From contig CP093830.1 in assembly GCA_033063855.1 (NCBI GenBank), positions 1,116,854-1,180,853 of the forward strand: 64,000 nt of DNA, in the 5' to 3' direction. The notes beneath the pieces are model-generated. The model searched no databases and was not told the DNA's origin. It was given only the letters and a program-made list of their open reading frames with translations. The position numbers and the translations under genes are program-made. The stretch comes from Smittia aterrima. Its lineage: Eukaryota; Arthropoda; Insecta; Diptera; Chironomidae. This document shows, in pieces, positions 22,872-33,321 of this stretch. Positions within the stretch are counted from its first letter, which is position 1. Each line of letters opens with the position of its first letter.

Positions 22872-23887
22872 TCATTCGAAAAATCCATAAACTTTGAAAT
22901 TTCCAGCATCTCTTGAATCATCTTTCTTATCATCGCAAGCATAAGCGAGGAGATATTGTTTCGGATGGAATGCAATAGAGAAAGTAGCTGACTCAAGTTT
23001 AATGTCACAAACGCGTTCGCCGGTCTCAATGCACGCAATGTCGATGAAATGATCTTCAGAAGCTGAAGCCAGGAGCTTGCTGTCGTGAGAAAATGAAACT
23101 GTTCTTACTGGCCAATCCAATCGCGAGAGTACACGAAGACAAGAAAGCTCTTCAACATCCCAAATTGATGATAATGCATCAGCAGATCCAATTGCAAAGT
23201 ATTTTCCAGTGCTGTCGAAGTCTATGCAAATGCAAGTCGCGGGATGAGCTTTGAGCACATGCAGGACTTCAAGATTGGGATAGCTAAGAATGTGAACGCA
23301 GCCTTGTCCGCTGGTTAAATACATTTGATCACTCGTCTTATTCCACATTATTTCGTTGATCTCAAAGTTAAACTTTTCCTCTACACGAATTTTATTTGTT
23401 TTCGTGTCAATGAAAGTGATGAGATCTTCTTTGTTGCCCACAGCAATCGTTGAACCATCTGATGACCAAGTGATATTTATGTTTTCGCCTTTGGTATTGA
23501 TAGTGCTGACTTGTTTATATGATCGTGTATCCCAGATTCTTACAGTTTTGTCTCCAGAAGCTGTAGCAACAAGATCTGGGTTTGATGAATGCCAAGTCAG
23601 TTGATCAACAGTTCCCGAATGTCCATGAAAAGTTTTCTCTCTTGTTAGACGATCACGATCAAGTGAGTAAACAACAACCTACAAGGAAGAGAATTAGTAA
23701 ACTTCAATTTAAAATGTTTTTAATGATTTCTTACAGTTTTATCATTTGATCCGCTTGCTAGTTTTCGTCCATCACAACTCCATCGAACTGTGTGAACTTT
23801 TGACATATGAGAACGCTGTTCTTTTACTTTGTTATGCGTTCGAAAATGCTCGCGAAGAACTTCCAATCTTTTTTGTGCTGTAAACAT
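22872..23887 (-). CDS. THOC3: THO complex subunit 3 (THOC3/TEX1)
   Basis: Exons 23887-23735 and 23678-22872 give 319 residues (human THOC3 351). This is a WD40 beta-propeller subunit of the TREX/THO complex, which couples transcription to mRNA export. WD repeats are visible as HTVRWSCDGRKLASGSNDKT, GTVDQLTWHSSNPDLVATASGDKTVRIWD, INITWSSDGSTIAVGN and, late, VRTVSFSHDSKLLASASED; the C-terminal AFHPKQYLLAYACDDK string is THOC3-like. The start ATG is at the head of a 51-codon exon. It is convergent with NDOR1: 83 bp separate the two stop codons, so the 3' UTRs must be very short or overlap. Confidence 0.92.
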
Positions 23888-24213
23888 CTTGATTTATTAT
23901 GATTTCAATTTAAAACTTTTCAATTTATTTTCCGGCAATTTGTTTACTCTCGCCGCCAAAAACATCAACGGAACCGTCGAAATATTCAAAATAGAAACGG
24001 CGGTTTCTCATTATAGCAAAATCGCCAAATAATATAGCAAACCATTAAGTTTAATTAAATAAAAAGTTCCTAGTTTTATGAAGTAGCGTGCAAAATCTCG
24101 AGCGCCACAAAGCTTTGATAACAGAAACTTTATGATATTTTTCGTCTGGAAATGTAAGATGCGCAATTTTCTCTTGAAACAAAGAAACAATTGTAGCACA
24201 CGATCTTAATTTT

Positions 24214-24280
24214 AGGAACCCCCAATCTAAGTTATCTGTTGTTCTCAGAAAACCCCTCATCTTTATTATCTATTTTATCT
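24214..24280. promoter_or_regulatory. kB and GATA motif cluster upstream of the defensin-like gene
   Basis: Read on the minus strand, 24223-24214 is GGGGGTTCCT and 24256-24247 is GGGGTTTTCT; both fit the insect NF-kB consensus GGGRNYYYYY. GATA motifs (TTATCT) occur at 24232-24237, 24266-24271 and 24275-24280. Closely spaced kB and GATA sites are an established signature of Drosophila fat-body immune genes. The cluster lies about 45-110 bp upstream of the TATA box. Confidence 0.6.
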
Positions 24281-24322
24281 TTTTCATTTGCTTTGTACTT
24301 AGAAGTGTTCCGTGCTTGAGAG

Positions 24323-24363
24323 TATATAAACACAGAAAATTTTCTAAGCCAGCACATTCAGTT
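24323..24363 (+). promoter_or_regulatory. TATA box and initiator of the defensin-like gene
   Basis: TATATAAA at 24323-24330 is followed by the arthropod initiator TCAGTT at 24358-24363, about 30 bp downstream. The resulting 5' UTR would be ~57 nt. Confidence 0.7.
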
Positions 24364-24416
24364 CCTGATCAACTAAAACAGTTTACCTCAAACCAAATTA
24401 AATTAAAAGTGTTAAG

Positions 24417-24608
24417 ATGCGTTTCATTCATTTCCTGTGTATTTTTGCTATCCTGATTATTATGGCTGTCAACATGAGTGAAGCTGCTTTGTGTGTTAAT
24501 TCAATTTGCCAAGCTTTCTGCAAAAGGTCTGCAGACTTATACGGAAAATGCGTTGGAGGAAACTTCTGGAGGAGTCATTGCGAATGCAGAGACACACCAT
24601 TTACTTAA
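24417..24608 (+). CDS. secreted CS-alpha-beta (defensin-like) peptide
   Basis: Single exon, 63 residues. A typical signal peptide (1-23) ending in SEA is followed by a ~40-residue basic mature peptide with six cysteines: C26-x4-C31-x3-C35-x9-C45-x9-C55-x1-C57. That is the C...CxxxC...C...CxC pattern of the CS-alpha-beta fold shared by insect defensins and related small peptides. There is no propeptide. The upstream TATA/initiator and kB/GATA motifs suggest an inducible antimicrobial gene. The fold is also used by non-immune peptides, so the function is inferred. A second overlapping frame (24478-24711) is a shadow. Confidence 0.78.
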   Translation: MRFIHFLCIFAILIIMAVNMSEAALCVNSICQAFCKRSADLYGKCVGGNFWRSHCECRDTPFT

Positions 24609-25068
24609 ACAAATTTGGAGGCTTCAACAGGAATCAACAAAACGATGGAAAATATTATTTTTATTCAACCGAATATTAAGCTTTTCTTATTTCAAATTTA
24701 AAAATGTGTAACAATAAAAAGCTCGTTCTATATTATCTGTTGTGTTATCATTTAGCAGTCATTCCCCTTTTTACCGGCCGAATCTGATGTCAATGATTTT
24801 GTTTCTATTGCTTAATTTAATTTTTTAAAGTATTGTGTATGTAGTAGAAAGCTTTCGTCGTTATCATTATTCGATTAGAAGCAAAGAACTTTTTTAATCA
24901 GTCGAGTAAATAAAATATTAATTTTTGTTTCGAAGTAAAACAAATTGTTGAGTCATTGTACAAGTGGTAGATTTCCCTCACGTATAAATATGAGAACAGG
25001 TTTTATTTTTCTTCATTCGATATTCGTCGCTTGTCTCGTGCAGTCAAAATCATTTCAGTAAAATCAAA
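24609..25068. promoter_or_regulatory. 3' flank of peptide gene and upstream region of GST copy A
   Basis: Contains the peptide-gene poly(A) signal (about 24714), then GST-type flank sequence. A block including TAGCAGTCATTCCCC and TGATGTCA (about 24763-24800) recurs in several GST spacers. GAGTCATT at 24950-24957, a TATA box TATAAAT at 24983-24989, and a 5' leader follow. The stretch 24836-25000 is almost repeated upstream of copy F. Confidence 0.6.
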
Positions 25069-25809
25069 ATGCCTTACAAGCTCTCATATTTTAATCTCAC
25101 CGGTCTCGGCGAACCCATTCGCTTCTTGTTGAGCTATGGAAACATTGATTTCGAAGATAACCGCATTGAAAGAGCAGATTGGCCTGCACTAAAGAACTGT
25201 AAGAAAGTTTATTTGGATTACGGACGATTGCGTAATAATCATTTTTAATATTTTTCTTTTCAAAGCTATGCCAATGGGACAAATGCCGGTTTTAGAGGTT
25301 GACGGAAAGATAATGCATCAAACCACTTCGATCTGCCGTTTCTTAGGAAAGAAAGTTGGACTTGATGGAAAAACTGACTTTGAAAACTTCGAGATCGATT
25401 CAGTTGCCGACACTGTTAATGACTTTAGACAAAGTGAGTTTGTGTTCTTTTTATTTCTTAGTGTTGGTAATAATATTTTTTTTCCGTTTTTCTTTTAGAG
25501 ATTGCTTTTACTAACTACGAGCAAGATCCAAAAGTTAAAGAAGAAAAATTCAAACTTTTGACCAACGAGACGATTCCTTTCTATCTCGGAAAACTTGATG
25601 AGATCGCCAAAGCCAACAACGGACATTTGGCTCTTAACCGATTGACTTGGGCTGATCTTTTCTTCACCGCAATGATCGATTTCATGAGCTTATTTGCCAA
25701 ACAAGATCTCTTAGCAAAACATAGCAATTTGAAGAAAGTCACAGAAAATGTCTTGGCTCTCGAAAGCATCAAGAAGTGGATTGCCACACGTACCAAGGGT
25801 GAATTTTAA
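25069..25809 (+). CDS. sigma-class glutathione S-transferase, copy A
   Basis: Exons 25069-25198, 25266-25433 and 25499-25809 (130, 168 and 311 nt) give 202 residues, the usual sigma length. It starts MPYKLSYFNLTGLGEPIRFL; Tyr at position ~8 is the sigma catalytic Tyr that activates glutathione thiolate. The GSH-site strings QMPVLEVDGK and QTTSICRFLGKKVGL (the conserved cis-Pro in MPV and the TS-I of sigma GSTs) are intact. The C-terminal helical domain contains NNGHLALNRLTWADLFF. The cytosolic enzyme detoxifies lipid peroxidation products; some sigma GSTs act as prostaglandin D synthases. It differs from the others by ending ATRTKGEF. Promoter class is the same as copy F. Confidence 0.92.
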
Positions 25810-26349
25810 TTTCCAACATCAGATATTGAAATAAAAGAAAATATTTCAGAAATTAAAAAATATGTTTGAGGCAATTGAACTTCCTTTATTATTATTTACA
25901 GTTTTTCAGGTGTCATTTATTACTTCTTTACCTCTGTTCTTATCTAATATGTTATCACTTAGCAGTCATTCCCTTTTGTATCCACGTATTCTGATGTCAT
26001 CGATTTTATTTCAAATATATTAATCGAGAAGCTTCTGGATCATCCTTATACGAGCATGTTATCATTACGCAATTGAAAGTTGATTTACTAAAATTGAAGT
26101 CTTTTACTGTGAAGCAGGTAAGCAAATAAAACTTCAATTTTAATTCAAAGATAATGATTTTCGCAGAGTCATTCGCAAAAATTTTGTTTACGGAAAAAAA
26201 ATCTTATGTTTCGAAGCGGCCAAAAGATTAACAATCTAATCTTATCAAACTCACAAGTTTAAGTTGCCTCGTATAAAAATGAAAAAATATTTTTTGTTTT
26301 CTTCAGTCGACACTTGAAGCTTCTCTAGTTCAGTCAAAATCTTAAGAAA
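25810..26349. promoter_or_regulatory. spacer and promoter of GST copy B
   Basis: Contains the copy A poly(A) signal (about 25830), a recurrent spacer block (TTAGCAGTCATTCCC at about 25958), GCAGAGTCATTC at 26164-26174, a GATA site CTTATCA at 26241-26247, TATAAAA at 26272 and initiator TCAGT at about 26304. The reverse of 26164-26172 reads TGACTCTGC, which fits the CncC/Maf core TGACnnnGC. Confidence 0.55.
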
Positions 26350-27084
26350 ATGTCTTACAAACTTACATATTTAAATCTCACCGGTCTCGCCGAGCCCATT
26401 CGCTTCTTGTTGAGCTACGGAAATCTTGACTTTGAAGACAAGCGAATTGAATGGGATGATTTTCCCAAAGTAAAGAACAGTAAGAAAGTTTATTCGGATT
26501 ACGATTACATAATATTTATTTTTAATATTTTTCTTATCAAAGCAATGCCAATGGGACAAGTGCCGGTTTTAGAGGTCGACGGAAAGATAATGCATCAATC
26601 TATTTCGATTTGCCGTTTCTTGGCTAAAAGAGTTGGACTCGACGGAAAGACTGACTTCGAAAACTTCGAGATCGATTCAGTGGCCGACACAGTCAGTGAC
26701 TTCAGACAAAGTGAGTTGTTAATCATTTTATTTCTTAGTGTAGACAATAATTATAATTTTTCCATATTTTTAGAGCTTGGTGGTGTTCACTTTGAGCCAG
26801 ATCTAAAAGTTAAAGAGGAAAAATTCAAACTTTTGACCGTCGAGACGATTCCGTTCTACCTCGAAAAACTTGATGAGATTGCCAAAGCCAACAACGGACA
26901 TTTGGCTCTTAAGCGATTGACTTGGGCTGATCTTTTCTTCGCTGCAATGATTGACTTCATGAGTTTCTTTGCTAAGCAAGATCTCTTAGCTAAACACAGC
27001 AACTTAAAGAAAGTCAAAGAGAACGTTTTGGCTCTCGAAAGCATCAAGAAGTGGGTTGCCAAGCGCCCAAAATCTGAATTTTAA
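26350..27084 (+). CDS. sigma-class glutathione S-transferase, copy B
   Basis: Exons 26350-26479, 26543-26710 and 26774-27084 give 202 residues with the same exon sizes as copy A. N-terminus MSYKLTYLNLTGLAEPIRFL; GSH site QVPVLEVDGK and QSISICRFLAKRVGL; C-terminal domain as in the other copies, ending AKRPKSEF. Exon 3 begins with LGGVHFEPDLK, closer to copy E than to A, D or F. Intron 1 is 63 nt and has no in-frame stop, so a retained-intron transcript would still be open; the 21 hydrophobic residues it would add interrupt the thioredoxin fold, so I treat it as an intron. The copy stands directly left of the assembly gap. Confidence 0.92.
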   Translation: MSYKLTYLNLTGLAEPIRFLLSYGNLDFEDKRIEWDDFPKVKNSKKVYSDYDYIIFIFNIFLIKAMPMGQVPVLEVDGKIMHQSISICRFLAKRVGLDGKTDFENFEIDSVADTVSDFRQSELLIILFLSVDNNYNFSIFLELGGVHFEPDLKVKEEKFKLLTVETIPFYLEKLDEIAKANNGHLALKRLTWADLFFAAMIDFMSFFAKQDLLAKHSNLKKVKENVLALESIKKWVAKRPKSEF

Positions 27085-27194
27085 TTTTCGTCGTCTGATA
27101 TTGAAATAAAAGAAAATCTTTCAGTAATTACAAAAAATATTTTATGCAACAAAATAATTGAGCCCTATTTATTATTTACTGTTTATCAGCATTT

Positions 27195-27294
27195 NNNNNN
27201 NNNNNNNNNNNNNNNNNNNNNNNNNNNNNNNNNNNNNNNNNNNNNNNNNNNNNNNNNNNNNNNNNNNNNNNNNNNNNNNNNNNNNNNNNNNNNN
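27195..27294. other. assembly gap (100 N)
   Basis: Exactly 100 N, the usual placeholder for a gap of unknown size. It lies between the 3' flank of GST copy B and the first visible satellite unit, so the array may be much longer than shown and further GST copies could be missing. Confidence 0.99.
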
Positions 27295-30200
27295 ATAGTT
27301 GCAACTGAAATACAAAGTTTAAAGTGAACGACATCCTCACAATCTGATAGATTTTAGAGTTTAAAGTAATTTTGTTAAAAAAAAGACACTTGGAAAAAAA
27401 AATTAAAAAAAGACACGCAAGAGCATGAAAATTCGAAATATTTCCAGAAGTATGCTTCCTAAGTCTAATTTTAAAGCTTAAGTCTATAGTTGCAACTGAA
27501 ATACAAAGTTTAAAGTGAACGACATCCTCACAATCTGATAGATTTTAGAGTTTAAAGTAATTTTGTTAAAAAAAGACACTTGGAAAAAAAAATTAAAAAA
27601 AGACACGCAAGAGCATCAAAATTCGAAATATTTCCAGAAGTATGCTTCCTAAGTCTAATTTTAAAGCTTAAGTCTATAGTTGCAACTGAAATACAAAGTT
27701 TAAAGTGAACGACATCCTCACAATCTGATAGATTTTCAAGTTTGAAGTAATTTTGTTAAAAAAAAGACACTTGGAAAAAAAAATTAAAAAAAGACACGCA
27801 AGAGCATCAAAATTCGAAATATTTCCAGAAGTATGCTTCCTAAGTCTAATTTTAAAGCTTAAGTCTATAGTTGCAACTGAAATACAAAGTTTAAAGTGAA
27901 CGACATCCTCACAATCTGATAGATTTTAGAGTTTGAAGTAATTTTGTTAAAAAAAAGACACTTGGAAAAAAAAAATTAAAAAAAGACACGCAAGAGCATG
28001 AAAATTCGAAATATTTCCAGAAGTATGCTTCCTAAGTCTAATTTTAAAGCTTAAGTCTATAGTTGCAACTGAAATACAAAGTTTAAAGTGAACGACATCC
28101 TCACAATCTGATAGATTTTAGAGTTTGAAGTAATTTTGTTGAAAAAAAGACACTTGGAAAAAAAATTAAAAAAAGACACGCAAGAGCATGAAAATTCGAA
28201 ATATTTCCAGAAGTATGCTTCCTAAGTCTAATTTTAAAGCTTAAGTCTATAGTTGCAACTGAAATACAAAGTTTAAAGTGAACGACATCCTCACAATCTG
28301 ATAGATTTTAGAGTTTGAAGTAATTTTGTTAAAAAAAAGACACTTGGAAAAAAAATTAAAAAAAGACACGCAAGAGCATCAAAATTCGAAATATTTCCAG
28401 AAGTATGCTTCCTAAGTCTAATTTTAAAGCTTAAGTCTATAGTTGCAACTGAAATACAAAGTTTAAAGTGAACGACATCCTCACAATCTGATAGATTTTA
28501 GAGTTTGAAGTAATTTTGTTAAAAAAAAGACACTTGGAAAAAAAAATTAAAAAAAGACAATTGGAGCATGAAAATTTGAAATATTTCCAGAAGTATGCTT
28601 CCTTAGTCTAATTTTAAAGCTTAAGTCTATAGTTGCAACTGAAATACAAAGTTTAAAGTGAACGACATCCTCACAATCTGATAGATTTTAGAGTTTGAAG
28701 TAATTTTGTTAAAAAAAAGACACTTGGAAAAAAAAATTAAAAAAAGACACGCAAGAGCATGAAAATTCGAAATATTTCCAGAAGTATGCTTCCTAAGTCT
28801 AATTTTAAAGCTTAAGTCTATAGTTGCAACTGAAATACAAAGTTTAAAGTGAACGACATCCTCACAATCTGATAGATTTTAGAGTTTGAAGTAATTTTGT
28901 TGAAAAAAAGACACTTGGAAAAAAAATTAAAAAAAGACACGCAAGAGCATGAAAATTCGAAATATTTCCAGAAGTATGCTTCCTAAGTCTAATTTTAAAG
29001 CTTAAGTCTATAGTTGCAACTGAAATACAAAGTTTAAAGTGAACGACATCCTCACAATCTGATAGATTTTAGAGTTTGAAGTAATTTTGTTAAAAAAAAG
29101 ACACTTGGAAAAAAAATTAAAAAAAGACACGCAAGAGCATGAAAATTCGAAATATTTCCAGAAGTATGCTTCCTAAGTCTAATTTTAAAGCTTAAGTCTA
29201 TAGTTGCAACTGAAATACAAAGTTTAAAGTGAACGACATCCTCACAATCTGATAGATTTTAGAGTTTGAAGTAATTTTGTTAAAAAAAAGACACTTGGAA
29301 AAAAAAATTAAAAAAAGACACGCAAGAGCATGAAAATTCGAAATATTTCCAGAAGTATGCTTCCTAAGTCTAATTTTAAAGCTTAAGTCTATAGTTGCAA
29401 CTGAAATACAAAGTTTAAAGTGAACGACATCCTCACAATCTGATAGATTTTAGAGTTTGAAGTAATTTTGTTAAAAAAAAGACACTTGGAAAAAAAAATT
29501 AAAAAAAGACACGCAAGAGCATGAAAATTCGAAATATTTCCAGAAGTATGCTTCCTAAGTCTAATTTTAAAGCTTGAGTCTATAGTTGCAACTGAAATAC
29601 AAAGTTTAAAGTGAACGACATCCTCACAATCTGATAGATTTTAGAGTTTGAAGTAATTTTGTTAAAAAAAAGACACTTGGAAAAAAAAATTAAAAAAAGA
29701 CACGCAAGAGCATCAAAATTCGAAATATTTCCAGAAGTATGCTTCCTAAGTCTAATTTTAAAGCTTAAGTCTATAGTTGCAACTGAAATACAAAGTTTAA
29801 AGTGAACGACATCCTCACAATCTGATAGATTTTAGAGTTTGAAGTAATTTTGTTAAAAAAAAGACACTTGGAAAAAAAATTAAAAAAAGACACGCAAGAG
29901 CATGAAAATTCGAAATATTTCCAGAAGTATGCTTCCTAAGTCTAATTTTAAAGCTTGAGTCTATAGTTGCAACTGAAATACAAAGTTTAAAGTGAACGAC
30001 ATCCTCACAATCTGATAGATTTTAGAGTTTGAAGTAATTTTGTTGAAAAAAAGACACTTGGAAAAAAAATTAAAAAAAGACACGCAAGAGCATGAAAATT
30101 CGAAATATTTCCAGAAGTATGCTTCCTAAGTCTAATTTTAAAGCTTAAGTCTATAGTTGCAACTGAAATACAAAGTTTAAAGTGAACGACATCCTCACAA

Positions 30201-31507
30201 TCTGATAGATTTTAGAGTTTGAAGTAATTTTGTTAAAAAAAGACACTTGGAAAAAAAATTAAAAAAAGACACGCAAGAGCATGAAAATTCGAAATATTTC
30301 CAGAAGTATGCTTCCTAAGTCTAATTTTAAAGCTTAAGTCTATAGTTGCAACTGAAATACAAAGTTTAAAGTGAACGACATCCTCACAATCTGATAGATT
30401 TTCAAGTTTGAAGTAATTTTGTTAAAAAAAGACACTTGGAAAAAAAAAATTAAAAAAAGACACGCAAGAGCATGAAAATTCGAAATATTTCCAGAAGTAT
30501 GCTTCCTAAGTCTAATTTTAAAGCTTGAGTCTATAGTTGCAACTGAAATACAAAGTTTAAAGTGAACGACATCCTCACAATCTGATAGATTTTAGAGTTT
30601 GAAGTAATTTTGTTAAAAAAAAGACACTTGGAAAAAAAAATTAAAAAAAGACACGCAAGAGCATCAAAATTCGAAATATTTCCAGAAGTATGCTTCCTAA
30701 GTCTAATTTTAAAGCTTAAGTCTATAGTTGCAACTGAAATACAAAGTTTAAAGTGAACGACATCCTCACAATCTGATAGATTTTAGAGTTTGAAGTAATT
30801 TTGTTAAAAAAAAGACACTTGGAAAAAAAAATTAAAAAAAGACACGCAAGAGCATCAAAATTCGAAATATTTCCAGAAGTATGCTTCCTAAGTCTAATTT
30901 TAAAGCTTAAGTCTATAGTTGCAACTGAAATACAATATTCAAACTGAACGACATCCTCATAATCTGATAGATTTTCAAGTTTGAAGTAATTTTGTTAAAA
31001 AAAAACACTTGGAAAAAAAATTAAAAAAAGACACGCAAGAGCATGAAAATTCGAAATATTTCCAGAAGTATGCTTCCTAAGTCTAATTTTAAAGCTTAAG
31101 TCTATAGTTGCAACTGAAATACAATATTCAAACTGAACGACATCCTCATAATCTGATAGATTTTCAAGTTTGAAGTAATTTTGTTAAAAAAAAGACACTT
31201 GGAAAAAAAAATTAAAAAAAGACACGCAAGAGCATGAAAATTCGAAATATTTCCAGAAGTATGCTTCCTAAGTCTAATTTTAAAGCTTAAGTCTATAGTT
31301 GCAACTGAAATACAATATTCAAACTGAACGACATCCTCATAATCTGATAGATTTTCAAGTTTGAAGTAATTTTGTTAAAAAAAAGACACTTGGAAAAAAA
31401 AATTAAAAAAAGACAATTGGAGCATGAAAATTTGAAATATTTCCAGAAGTATGCTTCCTTAGTCTAATTTTAAAGCTTGAGTCTATAGTTGCAACTAAAA
31501 TACATAG
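27295..31507. repeat. tandem satellite, ~190-bp unit, 22 full copies plus a partial
   Basis: Units start with ATAGTTGCAACTGAAATAC at 27295, 27486, 27676, 27867, 28059 and so on to 31296, with a partial unit from ~31486; the mean period is about 190.5 bp. Length varies by 1-2 nt, mainly in the A-runs on either side of ATTAAAAAAAGACA. Units are almost identical, differing at single sites such as TTAGAGTTTGAAG versus TTCAAGTTTGAAG and GCATG versus GCATC. The last three units share extra changes (CAATATTCAAACTG; CTCATAATC). No ORF of note is present. The right end stops inside a unit and abuts a GST exon fragment. Unit length is in the nucleosome/satellite range. Confidence 0.97.
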
Positions 31508-31663
31508 TTGGCTCTTAAGCGATTGACTTGGGCTGATCTTTACTTCACCGCGATGATCGATTTCATGAGCTTATTTGCTAAACAAGATCTTACAGCTAAA
31601 CACAGCAACTTGAAAAAAGTTAAAGAAAACGTTTTGGGTCTCGAAAGCATGTGTGAATTTTAA
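31508..31663 (+). pseudogene. GST exon 3 fragment at the satellite edge
   Basis: 52 codons in frame from LALKRLTWADLYF to a final CEF and stop, matching the last half of GST exon 3. It lacks everything upstream, and an internal deletion removes the ~10-residue IKKW-KRPK segment before the end. Sequence before 31508 is satellite. It is therefore a truncated relic, closest to the copies with QDLTAKHSNLKKV (E/F/G type). Confidence 0.9.
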
Positions 31664-32237
31664 TTTTTGTCACAAGATATATCAATAAAAGAAAATCTTT
31701 CAGAATTTACTAAAAATATTTTAAACATTAAAATTATAAAACCTTATTATTTACAGTTAATCGGCATTCAATAGTTCTTCATATCTTATCTTATCTTTTT
31801 TGTTATCACTCAGCAGTCATTCCCCTTTTTCCACCAGTTCAGATGTAAACAATTTTTTTTCTGATGATTGTTTTAATAAAATAAATTTATCTATAAACTT
31901 CGAGTAGTAAAAAGCTTTCGTCATTGTCATCATTACGCAGCAGTTTTATGAAAAGACCATTCATTCAAATATGATGTCATGCGTTGAAAGCATCTAACTA
32001 AATGAAATTTTAATTAAAAGATAGAAATTTGTCGAGGCATTCGTAAAGTGCAAAAATATTTCATTTACGGAATTAAAATCTTATGCTACGAAGCGATCGA
32101 AGAAAAACAATCTTATCTTATCAAATTCACGGGAGGTATGATAGTCTCAAGTATAAATATGGAAACAGGTTTTAAATTCTCTTTAGTCGATACTCGTAGC
32201 TTCTCTTGTTTAGTCAAAATCTTTTCAGTTCAGTAAA
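31664..32237. promoter_or_regulatory. spacer and promoter of GST copy C
   Basis: GST-type 3' flank with AATAAA at about 31685, the recurring TCAGCAGTCATTCCCC block at about 31810, a tandem GATA motif CTTATCTTATCA at 32112-32123, TATAAATA at 32152 and initiator-like TTTAGTCG. The GAGTCATT box of other copies is changed here (GAGGCATT at about 32034). Confidence 0.55.
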
Positions 32238-32978
32238 ATGTCTTACAAACTTTGGTATTTTAATGTTACTGCTCTTGGCGAGCCCATTCGCTTCATTGTT
32301 GAGCTATGGAAACCTTGACTTCGAAGATAACCGAGTTGAAAGGGATGATTGGCCTGCATTAAAAAAATGTAAGAAAGTTTATTCTGATTACGATTGCGTA
32401 ATATTTATTTTTAATATTTTTCTTATCAAAGCTATGCCAATGGAACAAATGCCGGTTTTAGAGGTCGACGGAAAGAAAATCTATCAATCTACCTCGATCT
32501 GCCGCTTCTTAGCCAAAAGAGTTGGACTCGATGGAAAGACTGACATGGAAAACTTCGAGATCGATTCAGTTGCTGACACAGTAAATGATTTCATGCAAAG
32601 TGAGTTGGCAATTTCTTCGTTTTCAAGTCTTGATAATAATAAATGTTATTAATATTCTATCACTTAGAGATTTCAATGATTAACTACGAGCAAGATCCAA
32701 AAGTTAAGGAAGAAAAATTCAAGCTTGTGACTGACGAGACTATTCCGTTCTACCTCGAGAAACTTGATGAGATTGCTAAGGCCAACAACGGACATTTGGC
32801 TCTTAAGCGCTTAACATGGGCTGATCTTCGCTTCACTGCAATGATCGACTTCATGAGCCACTTTGCTAAACAAGATCTCTTAGCTAAACACAGCAATTTG
32901 AAGAAAGTAAAGGAAAATGTTTTGGCTCTCGAAAGCATCAAGAAGTGGGTTGCCAAACGTCCCAAGTGTGAATTTTAA
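32238..32978 (+). pseudogene. sigma GST copy C, frameshifted near-identical copy of D
   Basis: Same exon plan as copy D (32238-32368, 32432-32599, 32668-32978), but a single extra A at 32295 in CGCTTCATTGTTGAG (copy D: CGCTTCTTGTTGAG) shifts the frame at about residue 20 and gives an early stop. Apart from that base I find no difference from copy D across ~1.03 kb, including introns and flanks. It is either a very young pseudogene or a sequence/assembly error at a collapsed or duplicated allele. All splice sites remain intact. Confidence 0.85.
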
Positions 32979-33321
32979 TTTTCTTTTTCTAATAACAAAA
33001 TAATTTAATAAAAGAAAATCTTTCAGAAATTACAAAATATATTTGAGGCAATTAATCTCCTTTATTATTATTTTTTTCTTTGCAAATAAAATTTTAATTC
33101 AAAGATAAAAATTTGTCGAGTCATTTGCAAAGTGCAAAAATATTTCATTTACGGAATTAAAATCTTATGCTACGAAGCGATCGAAGAAAAACAATCTTAT
33201 CTTATCAAATTCACGGGAGGTATGATAGTCTCAAGTATAAATATGGAAACAGGTTTTAAATTCTCTTTAGTCGATACTCGTAGCTTCTCTTGTTTAGTCA
33301 AAATCTTTTCAGTTCAGTAAA
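32979..33321. promoter_or_regulatory. junction spacer and promoter of GST copy D
   Basis: 33081-33130 matches the distal upstream of copy E (starting TGCAAATAAAATTTTAATTC) and then switches at ~33131 to sequence identical to the copy C promoter. This is a visible recombination joint. It contains GAGTCATT at 33118-33125, GATA CTTATCA at 33201-33207 and TATAAATA at about 33236. Confidence 0.7.

Noticed and set aside
27295..31507. CRISPR array
   Set aside because: Units are fully repetitive with no unique spacers, ~190 bp long, in a eukaryotic genome.
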